Assembly: GCA_026929865.2 (NCBI GenBank)
Contig: CM049408.1
Coordinates: 6,871,001 to 6,935,000, forward strand
Length of the DNA stretch: 64,000 bases
Direction: 5' to 3'
From: Hyperoplus lanceolatus
Taxonomy: Eukaryota > Chordata > Actinopteri > Uranoscopiformes > Ammodytidae
Shown: positions 24,048 through 35,529 of the stretch, piece after piece
How positions within the stretch are numbered: position 1 is the stretch's first letter
How the letters are laid out: every line of letters starts with the position of its first letter
Position numbers and translations under genes: made by a program
The notes under the pieces: generated by a model
What the model was told of the DNA's origin: nothing
Databases searched by the model: none
The model's input: only the letters and a program-made list of their open reading frames with translations

Positions 24048-24090
24048 AAAATATATATAAAAATATATTTTTTTTTTTTTTTTTTTCCTT
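24001..24090. repeat. AT and poly-T low-complexity tract
   Basis: A TA dinucleotide run (about 24015-24042) is followed by A and T homopolymers and then a G run. It creates the short Lys/Ile/Tyr frame on the minus strand. Confidence 0.9.
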
Positions 24091-24143
24091 TTGGGGGAGG
24101 GGGGGGGTTCGCCCCACGTGCCCCTAATGACCAGTCGCCACTG

Positions 24144-25454
24144 CCATCTCTGCAAGGTTTTTATGAGAAAGGATATATTACCCCTGTACACATGGCATGT
24201 TTAAATAGCATCAACTGTATTTATAATGTGCACCTGCAACAGGAAGTAATTTTCCTGAGAAGGCATTACATAAGATACAAAACGTATTGGTGGATTTGCT
24301 GTCACAGCGGGAAAAGCACAAGTGTAAATAACCAAATTAACGATGGCTGAGTTCCATTTGGCTGCTTCAGTTTAAGCGGTTGTGGCATTGTGCACGCTGG
24401 CTCACTCTCACACTGGCTTCAACTGATGGGATACATGATTAATGATGTTGGTAACACCTGTGCTTTTCCTGCCATGAAGGCACAAGTCCAATTTTTTTGT
24501 GAAAAAAGCTTAAATAGACGAAAGATTAGGCCTAATGCAAGAACCATCCATGAAAACAATCTTGTCATTTAGCCTAGATGTAGTGCAGTGCCCGTAGGAA
24601 GCAGTAGCTTATTCCTGCTTAAATGTAACCCGTCTATCAAAGTGGGACACATAAACAGATGTAACCGCAGTGTCACACAGTCATTGAAATGGCTGTCACA
24701 TTGCTCATCAATGTGACTTATGTTCTTTTTTTAATAATTGTTGCGCCATATAATCCTCTATTCTTTATGGGCAAAGCAGGTGAAAAATGTTTTTCATTGG
24801 TAATTGCAGCTTGAAGGCAGCAGCATCTTTGCAAACAAAATGAAGGGCATTGTTGCATCTTACATAGTACATAGTACTTTAGCTCGTTTAGGTGTTAGTT
24901 TCTAACAACATTCTGTGTATCATGTTTACATGCACTGGTAGCAGAGATATCCGAGACCGTGCTAGTTTAAATGGAAACCGCTTTTGACATGCTAACTGAA
25001 ATTAGCGGCACTGCCGCAGCAGTGTTTAACTATACATTAACTCTATAACTATATAAGTGAAAATAGCGTAACATGCGATCTTTAACACTAAAGCGGACAT
25101 GTTTGAGGAGTTGGTGATGGCTGTGGAAAGGTTTAAGAACGTTTAGTTTGGAAAGTTGGGTGCATTGAATGAGGAAGTAACACCAGGCTATGTCGGTCTG
25201 CTGTGTGTGTCCCGTTCGTAAAGTCATGCTTTGGTTGCAGTGGCCAATCAAATCAGAGGGAGGCGGGTTTTAGCTGGAGACTACTTCATGCTCCGTGCTC
25301 ACTTGGTTCACTGTGGCCTTCAGTCTGCGCTCGTACTTCTAAAATCTCCACAATGAATGATGCACACCTTACAGCAATATCAAGAAGCTCATGCCGATCT
25401 TACTAAAACTCAGAGAGATATGTGAGGCACAGACAGACAGACGTTTCTTGCTTT
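24144..25454. other. No recognisable feature
   Basis: Ordinary AT-rich sequence with a few short frames. Nothing supportable seen. Confidence 0.35.

Positions 25455-25493
<39 letters not shown>
25455..25493 (+). repeat. (TAGA)n tetranucleotide microsatellite
   Basis: About nine to ten uninterrupted TAGA units. Confidence 0.95.
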
Positions 25494-25720
25494 CTTATGA
25501 GCGAGCACATAATGATAACTTTTTTATTTGTATTCATAGGTACACGTAAAATTCATGACTGGTGCCGCCTGGTCATCCAAGTGAATTTGGAGTTTGAAAA
25601 TGTCATCTAAATGAATGAAAATAATAACATTAGCAGTACTCTTTTAGCATATAACTTAATTTTTTGTTTTGGTTGTGACATTACTCTGATGAACAAAACT
25701 TTACCTATTCATTTCTACCA

Positions 25721-25803
25721 ACGGAGCGGAACAGGATGCCCTATTTAACAATTTGGGGGCATCAGTTACGCCAACAATTTCTAAAAATTGTGTGTCACAA
25801 TTC
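25721..25803 (+). repeat. Dispersed repeat, copy 2 (other copy at 19245)
   Basis: Begins ACGGAGCGGAACAGGATG and includes TATTTAACAATTTGGGGG and TTGTGTGTCACAATT, matching 19245-19330 in the same orientation with small differences. Confidence 0.7.
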
Positions 25804-27495
25804 ATGTTAATAATAACTTAATAATAATAACATTGAATGATTGATTTTGGTCTGTTAATTCAATTCTGTGCTGTAATTATAGGTCTTACTCACAGCTCTG
25901 CTATATTGGATTTTGCATCTGATTACGTGTCACCACATTATATCTAAGCAAAACAAGGTTTACACAATCACGGTTTGACATATTAAACAAACCCTAATTG
26001 CTTGTGAAATGTTTACTATATCATGTTGTGAAGTTCACCCCAAGCGATTACTGCAAAGACAAAGGCTCATTATAAAAGCAATCTAGAGAATACAGGGGGA
26101 AAAAAAGGTCTACCAATCTGAGTAAGTGGCATGTTTTACTGGAACCATTTCATGTAAACTGTGATCTTAAGTAAGGCGTGAAGACACATAGGGCTCTTTA
26201 GGAGGCGTGCAGATTGTGATGTAACCTTTGCATATCATTTAAATGTACTTCAGTTCTGGTGACTTGTTGTTGTAATGGAGTTACCTAACACCGTGGTAAA
26301 GATTATCATGAGACTGAGCACAATGCTGATGGTAATCGGCGCTTAATAGCTAATCTGCTTTCAAAATGTAGAACTCATCTGTATGAGTATGCCATGAAAT
26401 TCCTTTTCTTCACTGTAAAAAAAGAATTTGGAGCACTGCCAGAGTAACAAAAAAAATCAATGCTTTGTGGCAGAGAAATTATGCGTGAGCCATAAGAACA
26501 GGTAATCAACAGCTCGAGGCAGGAAGTACTGTACAATGAACAGTGAAGCACAAACAGAGAGAATTAGATGAATGTGGTGGCTGCTGTCTGAAATTCCTAG
26601 TTCAACAGGAACATGATGATACCATGGCTACACAGAGTTCTAGTATTATTTGTACAACACTTTTTTACCTTCAAAATAAATTATAGGAGTTATTAAATTA
26701 CGGATTTGTCCTTTAAAGACACAGGTATTTTACTGAACATTTTCAGATTTAGTATAACATTTGCCATCGCAAAATATCTAGGAGGCACAGAGGGCGCATC
26801 ATCCGGGGAATTGGCTAAATGAGACCTGCCAACAAACAAACACAGATAATTTGTTTGCAAAATATGAGGCGAAACAAAGCAGTTTGCCTCATGCCGACTC
26901 GGCACATCGGCTTCTCTGAGTTTGAAATTATATAGTTTAAGTCAATAGCTTTTAAATAATTCAACAGGGATTTCCGCCCAGAGCTGTCTAGAAGGCTCCC
27001 TTTTTAGATGTAATCGGAGGAAAGAAGGCCGGCTGTAATTGCCTGAGACCAAAAGCTGGCAGGGTACAGTGAGTCTTTGTCTAAACAACAACAGCAACAA
27101 CAACCTTAGTTTCTTTTATCCAGGATATAGTGACACAGACAGACATGCTTTCTTTTACACAAAACACATTAGCACTTGGAAGCTGTCTGGTATAAACACA
27201 GTCTGATCTGTTAGCTATCAAGCACTGCAGTGGTTGTGAGTTTAGGGCCTTGCTCAAGGGCACCTCACCCCGTCTCATTGAAGGGCAAGCACTGATCTTT
27301 CACTTTCCTTTATTTATCCTGCATGTTCTGGGATTGAAGCGATGACCTTCCAGATACACACCATCTTCTGTGACGTAGAATTGAACTTGTGAGTTGTTTT
27401 GGTATCCTTTCCAAATAAATCCTGCCCGGATCATTGATTTTAACCCTAAAGTAGATATGGCTTTGCACAAATTGTCATACCCCATAACTTAGCAC
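25804..27495. other. No recognisable feature
   Basis: Short frames only. A CAACAACAG-type run near 27087-27102 gives a Val-rich minus-strand frame. Confidence 0.35.
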
Positions 27496-28399
27496 TAACG
27501 TATTTTCCGCACTATAAGGCGCACTGGACTTTAAGCCACAGGTGTTATAATGTTTAATTACCATGTGTAAGAGTTCGTGCACAGAGGGGATTGTCGGGAA
27601 AGAGATGGCTGCTTGAGGAAGCTCCCATTTATTAACATTTCAACAAACAAGTTGCATATTTGCATAACGTACGTAAGTGTTACCATTTAGAGCAATAGTA
27701 GCTGCTAGGGATGAGTGTTTTCGCTACTCGTGTGATCGCTTGCTGTGTCCTCATTAAAGTTTTTTCTATTTTTAGAACGCAACGCATCTGTCTACAGAAC
27801 AACGGTTGACCGCAATAAAGCGCTCTTATGTCAAACAGTCACAGTTGCCATATGATATTAAAGATTGTTTTCCACAAGTTTAAAACACATTTTCCTCACT
27901 GAAAGTAATTAAATAGACGGGCCACAATTTAACCTTCCTCTTGTGTTAGGGTCGCCACCGACCCGTTTTGGTTTTCAAATGCATAAAAGAACCACTTACA
28001 TTTTGTTTATTGCTTCAAAATTTCTTGACTTTGTCAGGAACCTCTATTTCAACAAAATAAAAAAAATAAAAAATGTTTCACTTAATTATAAAATGGTCTG
28101 GTGGAAATGATAACACTGGTGGTGTTAGGGTCGTTTTCGACCCGGTTACAGAATAAAATGTAAAAAACAATAACTAGAGCCAAAACTGAAATCATAAGTG
28201 CACTGTCAGCCAACACAATGACAGTTAGCTCCTCTCCCAATAATGTGAGCTCTGGGGGGGGTTCTCATTTTGACCTTTGTTCCCCTTATACCTGCATAAA
28301 AGCGAAACAAACAGAAGGGCATATCCAGACATGTGAAGTCAATTCAGTACAGAGTTAGTGACTTGCAGAGTGCACATCTCCTATTTGCAGTATTTAAAA

Positions 28400-28560
28400 A
28401 TGAGGAGATATACAGTGAGCCAAGTTCTGGATCATGTTTTTGGTGAAAATGGCCACCTGATTCTATAAATAAGAGGTGTCAGGTCTGCCGAAGCACTAAG
28501 GACAGAAAGATAAACGGATTGTGCTTTACCTGCAAGAAATATCTCTGCAAAGAACACTAA
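28400..28560 (+). pseudogene. piggyBac transposase remnant: start plus C-terminal Cys-rich domain
   Basis: At 28400 an ATG opens MRRYTVSQVLDHVFGE, resembling the beginning of a fish piggyBac transposase, and reaches a stop (TAA at 28466-28468) after about 22 codons. Immediately after it, in another frame, 28471-28560 encodes the family's C-terminal cysteine-rich domain: KRCQVC then CFTCKKYLCKEH and a stop, a CxxC...CxxCxxxxCxxH pattern that binds zinc and contacts the transposon ends in active relatives. The roughly 500 residues between, including the catalytic Asp residues, are absent. The deletion joins the first and last pieces of the gene within a few bases. Confidence 0.75.
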
Positions 28561-29049
28561 AAGTGTTGCTTTTTGTCACACATCTGTACACACACACATA
28601 CACATGCACACTTTTACTCTGTTTCTTTTTAATAGTTTTGGAGCTAGTAATTGATTTCGATTGGTTTGATTTGTTGATTGGTTGTTGTTTATTTGACCTT
28701 ACAAATCTATATTTTGTGTTGTGACTTGTTCTGGTTTTCATTGTGTGTTTGTATAATGCTGAAATAAAAGTTTGTTGCTCTTTTCTGAAATAGATATTTA
28801 TGGCTCGTAATTGACCAGTAACACCATAGATGTTAAAAAGGTCAATAATATTAATATGAAAAGATAAATAACCCTCAGTAATAATCAGGTAACACAACAA
28901 CCAAATATTTATATATATGATTTTCTTAAGGTTAATTTGACCATTTTTTAAACTGAAATTGAGGCGCATACTGACAAAAAAAGGTCCAGCCGCCTTCACC
29001 AAAAATATTTAAAAAAATATTTTCATGGATAAGGAAGCCTAACAATGAA

Positions 29050-29296
29050 TTTGGTGGAGCGGGTCGGCCGATGATTAAAGGGTTGGAGGTTCGATCCCCG
29101 CCCTGTCACCTATGTCATAGTTGTTGTGTCCGTGGGCAAGACACTTCACCCACCTTGCCTCATGTGAATGTCGATAGTTAGCCTGCTATCGGTGTATGAA
29201 TGTGCGTGGGAATGGTAACGTGGGAAAGGAAAACAGGTCTCCCTTGCAAAAGAGTCTTCGGTCTCAATGAGATTTACCTGTATAAATAAAGGTTAG
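29050..29296 (+). mobile_element. tRNA-derived SINE, 5'-truncated, inside the piggyBac copy
   Basis: Matches the full SINE at 43113-43397 in reverse orientation. It begins within the tRNA-like head (GGTGGAGCGGGTCGGCCGAT), keeps the B box in GGAGGTTCGATCCCCGCC, then the body with GGGCAAGACACTTCACCCAC, and ends TATAAATAAAGGTT. The first part of the head, with most of the A box, is missing. Confidence 0.8.
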
Positions 29297-29730
29297 AGAA
29301 CAATGTAACCAAGAGATGAGAAACAAAAAGGATGATAGATAATTGTTTTTATTGTTTTTACAGCTGATTTCGAAACCGACCCGCTAACACCATGGATGGT
29401 AGCAGAAAGTTAACACAGGAGGAAGGTTAAACCGATCGAGTAGGTCTGATATGGGGAGAGAAAAAGAGAAAAAAAGCATGGGCTGTAGTTGTAACACATT
29501 TTTTTTTGCCTAAGTCACCATTTAAAATAAGAAGGGCAGCAGATAATATACCATGATTGTCCTACAATTTAAATAACTCACCAAAGCAGATAGTTGTAGG
29601 CCTATATCCAACCGCGTAATGCTCACTTTGTGTCCGTGAATAATTACCGCGACTAATTCCTCATTAACGGAACGTTACACCGGTCGGTTTTTGAATCTTA
29701 TCCCCATATTCCCTATTAAAGGCTTCTTAA

Positions 29731-30334
29731 AGAGGACCTATTATGCTACTTTTCTGGTCTTAATTTCTTGTTTTACACTGCTATAGAGCAACCTGACACG
29801 AATCACATCACAAAAAACTATGTAGATTTTCGGGAAGCTCTTTCTCTTATTTTGGCGATCCAGCACATCCTGTCAACACTTGAGTGTGTGTGCTTCGGCT
29901 CCCTCCGCCTGTGCTTCGGCCATCTCCGCTCCCCTCCCCCCCCCTCCTGCAAACCCCACTCCGTTGTGATTGGTTACCTTCCTTCCGGAACACTTTCAGT
30001 GGCGGGAAGCGCGAGCATGGACCTATAAGGACGCGAGGCAGACGCGAACAGGGAAGTGACAGCATTACCATACATGGAAACATCCGCGTGGAGACGTCAC
30101 AAAGTTTTATGCGACGTCACAAATTATGAAAGGGTAGACCGCTTTGAAGACGTGACTTCTCGACTGGCTAGAATAGTGTTTAGTGCTCTGCACAGACACC
30201 CCAGACGGTCAGCAGGGAATATGTCGAAATGCATGTAAGTCATTATTTGATAATTTAGTATGGTTAAGCATGACTATGAATCATCATAACAACGTTTATA
30301 GGTCATAAAAGTCAAAAAGCATCATAGGTCCTCT
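29731..30334. mobile_element. TTAA-flanked MITE, Kolobok-like, inside the hAT element
   Basis: Flanked by TTAA (29727-29730 and 30335-30338). Left end AGAGGACCTATTATGCTACT; complement of the right end AGAGGACCTATGATGCTTTT. 604 bp, no transposase. The ends differ from piggyBac (no CCY start) and resemble the common fish elements I associate with Kolobok. The superfamily call is less certain than the element itself. Confidence 0.7.
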
Positions 30335-30948
30335 TTAACTGTTGTTGGCTTGGAGCGAATGTGCCTGAAGTAATCCTTGCTTCTTCTTTTCTTTCCAAGC
30401 GGAGCGCACCTTGCATGCTCACCTGGAGTCTACTCATTACTAACTGAGAGTAACAAGTGTCATCTCCCCTTTTTATAAACGTACCTTTATCATCTGCTTT
30501 GAAATAATTGGACAGTTATATTCCTGAAAATGTTCTGGAGAAGAAAGGAGAGACCGTGTTCAGCTCCGTGGTGCCGTGGAGCACACAGGCTGCGCTGCGG
30601 TGGCACGGAGGTGGCAGTTATTTGCAGTTGCTGTTTGACACAACGCTCAGTTTATTGCACTTGCATCAAAATATTTGATTTTGTTAAACTTTATTTTCTC
30701 CGTTTTGTGCCGTTTTGTACACGTATATAACATTTTAGAATAAGGGCGGCCGCGGCCCGCCGGCCTGAAGGCTACAGACACTAAAAAGAAAACGATTTTC
30801 CTCATCCACCAATCGAGTTAATTCGAAACGAGGAGTACTCGATTACTAACGCCCATCCCTAATAGCTACAGAACATATACTGCGCTGTGTAATAACAGGG
30901 TCGAAAAATGGGGAAAAAGTCGCGCCTTATAGTCCGAAAATTACGGTA

Positions 30949-33900
30949 CATCCTCCTGTGATAGGCACATCCCCAGATAGTTGTGAATCTACCTGCCAAT
31001 CAGAGCAGACTGGGTTTCTTGGAAGGCATGGCTCAAAGACACAGGCTCTTAAACATTTTGTTTCAAACAGAGGCTAAAACGAAGAGAGTTAGCACTCGTA
31101 CTGCATGAAATACAAAGAGATAATTACAAACCAAGCCTCCCTTCAAACCTAAAGGACTGGACATTTGACACTTATACAAAAGCTCTGCCACTGAAAATGA
31201 TATACCAACGTGGCCAAAAGCTAGAAGCCTCGAGTCAGGGGTTTCTGTCAAGATGCTTGTCATGACAGCTAACAACTCTCTGGTATCGATTCCCACATGA
31301 AGGCTGACTCAACTTCCTATATCCTACAAATGAATTATCCACTCACGTCTCTGTGACACAATCGTCTCATCCAACCAGAGATATAGCCCTCATTAGACAG
31401 GCCATTCACGACCCCCTGTTTATCTGCCCGACATGCTGTCTGCAGGTTAATGAATAATAGTAAATAATAATGTACTAATGATTAGGCCTGGGGGCTAAAC
31501 ATGACAGCCACTCGGTCAAGGAGGAACACAGCATCCAAGGGCGGCAGAGACGGGGAAAACTGGAAAAGGCATTATCGTCCTTTATCTTCACGATCATTAA
31601 GGGTCCTTGAGCCAATTGAATTATTCTGGAGGCACAACACAATTGATCGGTACACTTTTTTACAGAGTACATCCTAGTGGATGTTTGTCTGTTACAAGAC
31701 CTTTATCCAATTGCCGGGCGAGCGAGCGAGTATTGTTTTTGAGGATCATCATAGACGCACCGGAGTACACTCTCTCCACGTCAAGGCTCCACTGATGGGT
31801 TCAAGAACGTTGTGTTTGATTCAGCATTGCAAAGCCGAGCATGCTCCGTTTTGAACAACTTTTCTGTAATTCCTTTGAATAAAATATACAGAAGCCAATA
31901 TATGGCAAAGGTACAAATAACTGACAATGTCAAGAAGATGATTGGGTCTTCGATGTAATGGACAAATGCATCAAATTATGAGATCAACTCTTGACGATAC
32001 CAGAATATTTCCCATTGCGTGCCCACAGAGGGAATGTGTGTTTATTGAACGTGTAGCCAATGAAATGAAAGGCAATTCAATGCATTTGCTGGCATGCCAA
32101 GATATCACTGATTATACGTATACTAAACAAAGATGCTTCCATACTATACACATACAAGGCTGTAATCATTGTCAGTGACTGTTCAATTTATTGATGCAAC
32201 AGCATCTGGCCCTCGGCCCATATTTAGGCCGGGGCCTGTCTCTGCTGCTGCTACTTTCCCACAAATTGTTATACCTTACTGTAGCAGAAGAACATTCTGA
32301 CAACTGTAGAGTAAAAGTGGATTCTCCAAGCAGGTTTACCGGTTTTGAAAAACCCCATGATTAGTTGTATCTAATCCAAACAAAGTGTGAGGCAATCGGT
32401 AAATAAAACTATATTGACGTCTCATTTTCTTCCAAGTAAACATTACAACATTTTGTATGTGAAAGACAAAAGGAAGCTATGATGGAAAACCCCATACCCA
32501 CGCCATACTTTGCTGTGTAATTTATTTTGGCAGTGTTGTTTGGAGAGGACTTCAGTACATTATACAGCTGTCTGGGTGTTGACACCAGTGTCTGCTGTCT
32601 TCAGGAGAGTGCCAAGCACCCACATGACAGGAAAAGCCATTGTATTTTTGGCTGTGGGAACAAAATCCGAGTTCCTTCCCATCACTGTGCTCAGCTTTAT
32701 TTTAGACTTTATTTTTGTATTGAAAAAAACATTCTCCGCTTCTATGAATGGGTCAAATCATAGATTGAGAGTGTTGCATAAATCTCCTAATTATTTGAGT
32801 TTTTAATGTAATTAACAATTTATATACATATTATTATTCAAAAATTGGTATGCATTTGAGCTGAATGGAGTTCCAACAACCCAGGTCAATTGTAGTCTAA
32901 AAAACTGTCTTTTCCCTAAAGGTTAAGGACATTTCCTCAAGGAAATTTAAAATGGACAGTTCAAGGGTGTCATTCATTTCTACATGTAATCCAAAAATAA
33001 ATGAAGCAGCTGTTTATTCCGGTTCAAATATGCTGTGAAATCCTGTTGACTTTCTCTGATGTTATCTACTTCAGTGATTGCCTGATCCCACATCTGGCAC
33101 TGTGATGGTGTTTGACAGAGGTCAGCAAAAGGTGAATGGTCGACTGGATCTTCCAGTGGCCACAGCCATAGTACAGTGCCATAAAAAGATTATATCCGTC
33201 TATCCATGTCCAGATTGACTTATTCTGTCATCTCAGTTGAGGATTATCCTGATCTACTTAGTGGGGGGAAATAGGATTTCAGTAACTTTAAGTCGCTGGA
33301 ACATACAAAATGGCATTTTCTCTACGGTGCCATAATCAATTTCATGGCACTGAAACGTTGCATGCAGACTAATGGATTTTTGTTGTAGGGGAATGAAAAG
33401 AATGTGCTTCTCTGATTTTGAAGTGGTATGTTCATTTCTCATGACCATATAGAATGCTTAATATTTTTCTGCAAGTACACCAATTGTGTTTGTCAAATCT
33501 TTCCTACATGACTAAGAGAAGCTATAAACATTTAAGTATGATGGTTTGACATTTGGTGCTTCAAGCCTCGACCTGTCGCACAGAGGGAAATAAATGCAGG
33601 AAAAAAAGAGAATTAGCCAAGAGACGGCATCTGTACTATTTTCCCTCTTACCACTAGGATCTGCAATCCAACCCCCAACATCTGCTTTATCCCGCTCCCT
33701 AAAGCTTGATCCATGTTTCCAACTAATCACAACATCTTGAGGAACTAAAACCAATGATGAGAAAAACAGGTGTGTAGTGCTGAAGGGCCCTTCCTTACCA
33801 GGATAACAGACAAAAGTCAAGCTAATTAATTCACCATCTAATGGGACGACAAAGTACACAGAGAACGTTTGAGTATTTAATGAGAGCCTACATAGATTTC

Positions 33901-35324
33901 CTTTATGGGTATATAGCACGCCTCAGGACTGAAATGCTTGATTTAAGGTGAGCTAACTATCTACTTTGTTATGATTTTTTCTAATTTTTAAGACTAAACT
34001 TTCATAAACAAAAGCAAGTATTCAAAAACAGCCAAAATAGCCCCAGACCTCAGAGGGTTAAAAAATGTTGATGATGTTCCTAGTGTCTTTATATGTTTTT
34101 ACAAGTTGAAAAAGACACAGCTTTTTATCGCCATTTCGCCAGTCCTGACTGGTCCACCTTTGAAAATGAAAGATGACGTTGACAGCAGTGTTCAGGATGT
34201 GTGTATTTACTTGTCTTGATCCAAGTGCATAATAAGTTCCTCACTTTTCCAATGAAGTAAGGGTCTCTGTGGGGCTCTGTTCTTCTTCACAAACATTGAC
34301 ATTCTTTGATGACCTTTCTCACTCTCCTTAAATACAATACCAAAGAGGTCTCAACTCTACCATGGACATAAAGAAGGGTGTTGGTGACTCCTAGATGCAG
34401 GTATTACAAAATAAGTGTTGACCATAAGCCTAAACTGTCGTTTAGGTTGTGGGTATTGTGGTTGGATGGATAGCACCTAACAAAGCTTAGAGCCCCGGGG
34501 GAACAACTGACCAGTTTAAATGTCTTCCTGGCTGGAGGGAACTGAAAAAAACAAATGGTCACTCTGTGCGCTGCTGCAGGTAAGCCTCAGGCTAGGTGGA
34601 CCTACATCTAGCTGAAAATGTGCAGCATCGATACCAAAGGTAGAAATTACTTTTTTCATGTAGTTGGAAATTCAGTGTATATCTGGCATTCAAGTAGGTT
34701 TAGTTTGGGATTTAACTGTGGGGGTCACATTATGCTTATTTTCCGGTCCAAAAGTGTTTGTGATTAATTTGTGTGAATATTTGGTGGTAAGTCAACCTCT
34801 AACACGTCAAGAACTCATTCCCCTTCAGAATTGTGGTCGTATTATCATATTTATAAGTTCAATAGTGATTGATCTATTATTACATTTTATAGTGATAATT
34901 CACTAGGTTTTATTAATATTGATTTATCTAACTGATCACTAGACTAATCAACATTACAAATAAACCATAGATAAAACGAGACAAACTTGCTATTATTTTG
35001 TAAATGTAAATCTTAACGTTTAATTATGCATTTATCAATTGGCATACAGCTGAGGATAGTATACAGTCAGTATAATATATTATATATTATTATATGTTCA
35101 TAGAAGTTTTCTCTGTAGGGTATTAACCAGCAGAGGTCTCATTTACATTGTTTGTTAATGTAACATTAATCGGAGAGGGAACGTAACAAAAAACTGCATT
35201 GTATAATATGTGGTGTTGACATATCATGGTTGTGACACAGGCCTTTCAGGGCTTGGAATGTAAAATATTCTAAAACTACAACACTTATCAGAGCCTGTCT
35301 GACTCTAATGTACTCTGCAGAGGT
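30949..35324. other. Long stretch without a recognisable gene
   Basis: A 135-codon minus-strand frame (33919-33512) and overlapping plus-strand frames near 32510-32806 are open but show no domain, splice context or family. No repeat ends seen. Confidence 0.35.
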
Positions 35325-35338
35325 AGAATTTGACAAGA

Positions 35339-35515
35339 TAGGGGGGCGCCCTTAGCTCAGTTGGTAGGGCGTCCCCCCCATGGGCCTCGGCCAGCAGCGG
35401 ACCCGGGTTCGATTCCAGCCAGCGGTCGTTCTCTGCATGTCACTCCCCTCTCTGCCCCATTTCAACTCTGTCTCTACACTATCAATAAAGCATGAAAATG
35501 CCAAAAAGAAAAAAA
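35339..35515 (+). mobile_element. tRNA-derived SINE with 14-bp target duplication
   Basis: Starts GGGGGGCGCCCTTAGCTCAG, with a pol III A-box-like TTAGCTCAGTTGG and a B-box-like GGTTCGATTCC at tRNA-like spacing. A short unrelated body follows with CAATAAAGCATGAAAATGCC and an A-rich tail. The direct repeat AGAATTTGACAAGA lies on both sides (35325-35338 and 35516-35529). Differs from the SINE at 29.0/43.1 kb. The 3' half does not fold as a tRNA, so it is not a tRNA gene. Confidence 0.88.
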
Positions 35516-35529
35516 AGAATTTGACAAGA

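Larger units (their letters stand above)
20149..24143. mobile_element. Possible hAT-like element defined by two CAGTGGC ends
   Basis: At 20149 the sequence reads CAGTGGCATTTCTAGGTGTA and soon becomes a G/C run. At 24143, read in reverse, it is CAGTGGCGACTGGTCATTAG, again followed by a GTGGGGC phrase and a G/C run. Such ends resemble a class of fish hAT elements. The supposed 8-bp target duplications do not match (TAGATTAC on the left, CCATCTCT on the right), so the two ends may belong to different elements. A spliced minus-strand unit lies between them. Treat this as a hypothesis. Confidence 0.25.
27933..29426 (+). mobile_element. piggyBac derivative with TTAA duplication
   Basis: Flanked by TTAA (27929-27932 and 29427-29430). 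Left end CCTTCCTCTTGTGTTAGGGT; complement of the right end CCTTCCTCCTGTGTTA. These are piggyBac-type termini. Inside are the two extreme ends of a piggyBac transposase and no catalytic core, so this is an internally deleted, non-autonomous copy. A tRNA-derived SINE was later inserted at about 29050-29296. Confidence 0.85.
27706..30861. mobile_element. hAT-type element nested in the outer MITE
   Basis: The left end is TAGGGATGAGTGTTTTCGCT and the complement of the right end is TAGGGATGGGCGTTAGTAAT. The flanks are GTAGCTGC (27698-27705) and ATAGCTAC (30862-30869), an 8-bp duplication with two transition differences, as expected of an ageing hAT insertion. After removing the two elements inserted in it, about 1.05 kb of its own sequence remains, without a recognisable transposase, so it is non-autonomous. 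Confidence 0.7.
27498..30946. mobile_element. Outer TA-flanked MITE containing nested transposons
   Basis: The left end reads ACGTATTTTCCGCACTATAA and continues GGCGCAC. The complement of the right end reads CCGTAATTTTCGGACTATAA and continues GGCGCG. Flanking TA lies at 27496-27497 and 30947-30948. Only about 290 bp belongs to this element (27498-27705 and 30870-30946); the rest is a hAT insertion. No transposase frame. The TA duplication suggests a Tc1/mariner-type MITE, though the superfamily is not proven. Confidence 0.7.

Noticed and set aside
28526-29002. 158-codon minus-strand frame
   Set aside because: Antisense to the piggyBac remnant and its AT-rich flank; Lys/Ser/Ile-rich with no domain.
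33512-33919. 135-codon minus-strand frame
   Set aside because: No recognisable content and no exon context.
35339-35410. Possible tRNA gene (A and B box present)
   Set aside because: The sequence does not close into a tRNA cloverleaf, continues into a SINE body and has a 14-bp target duplication.
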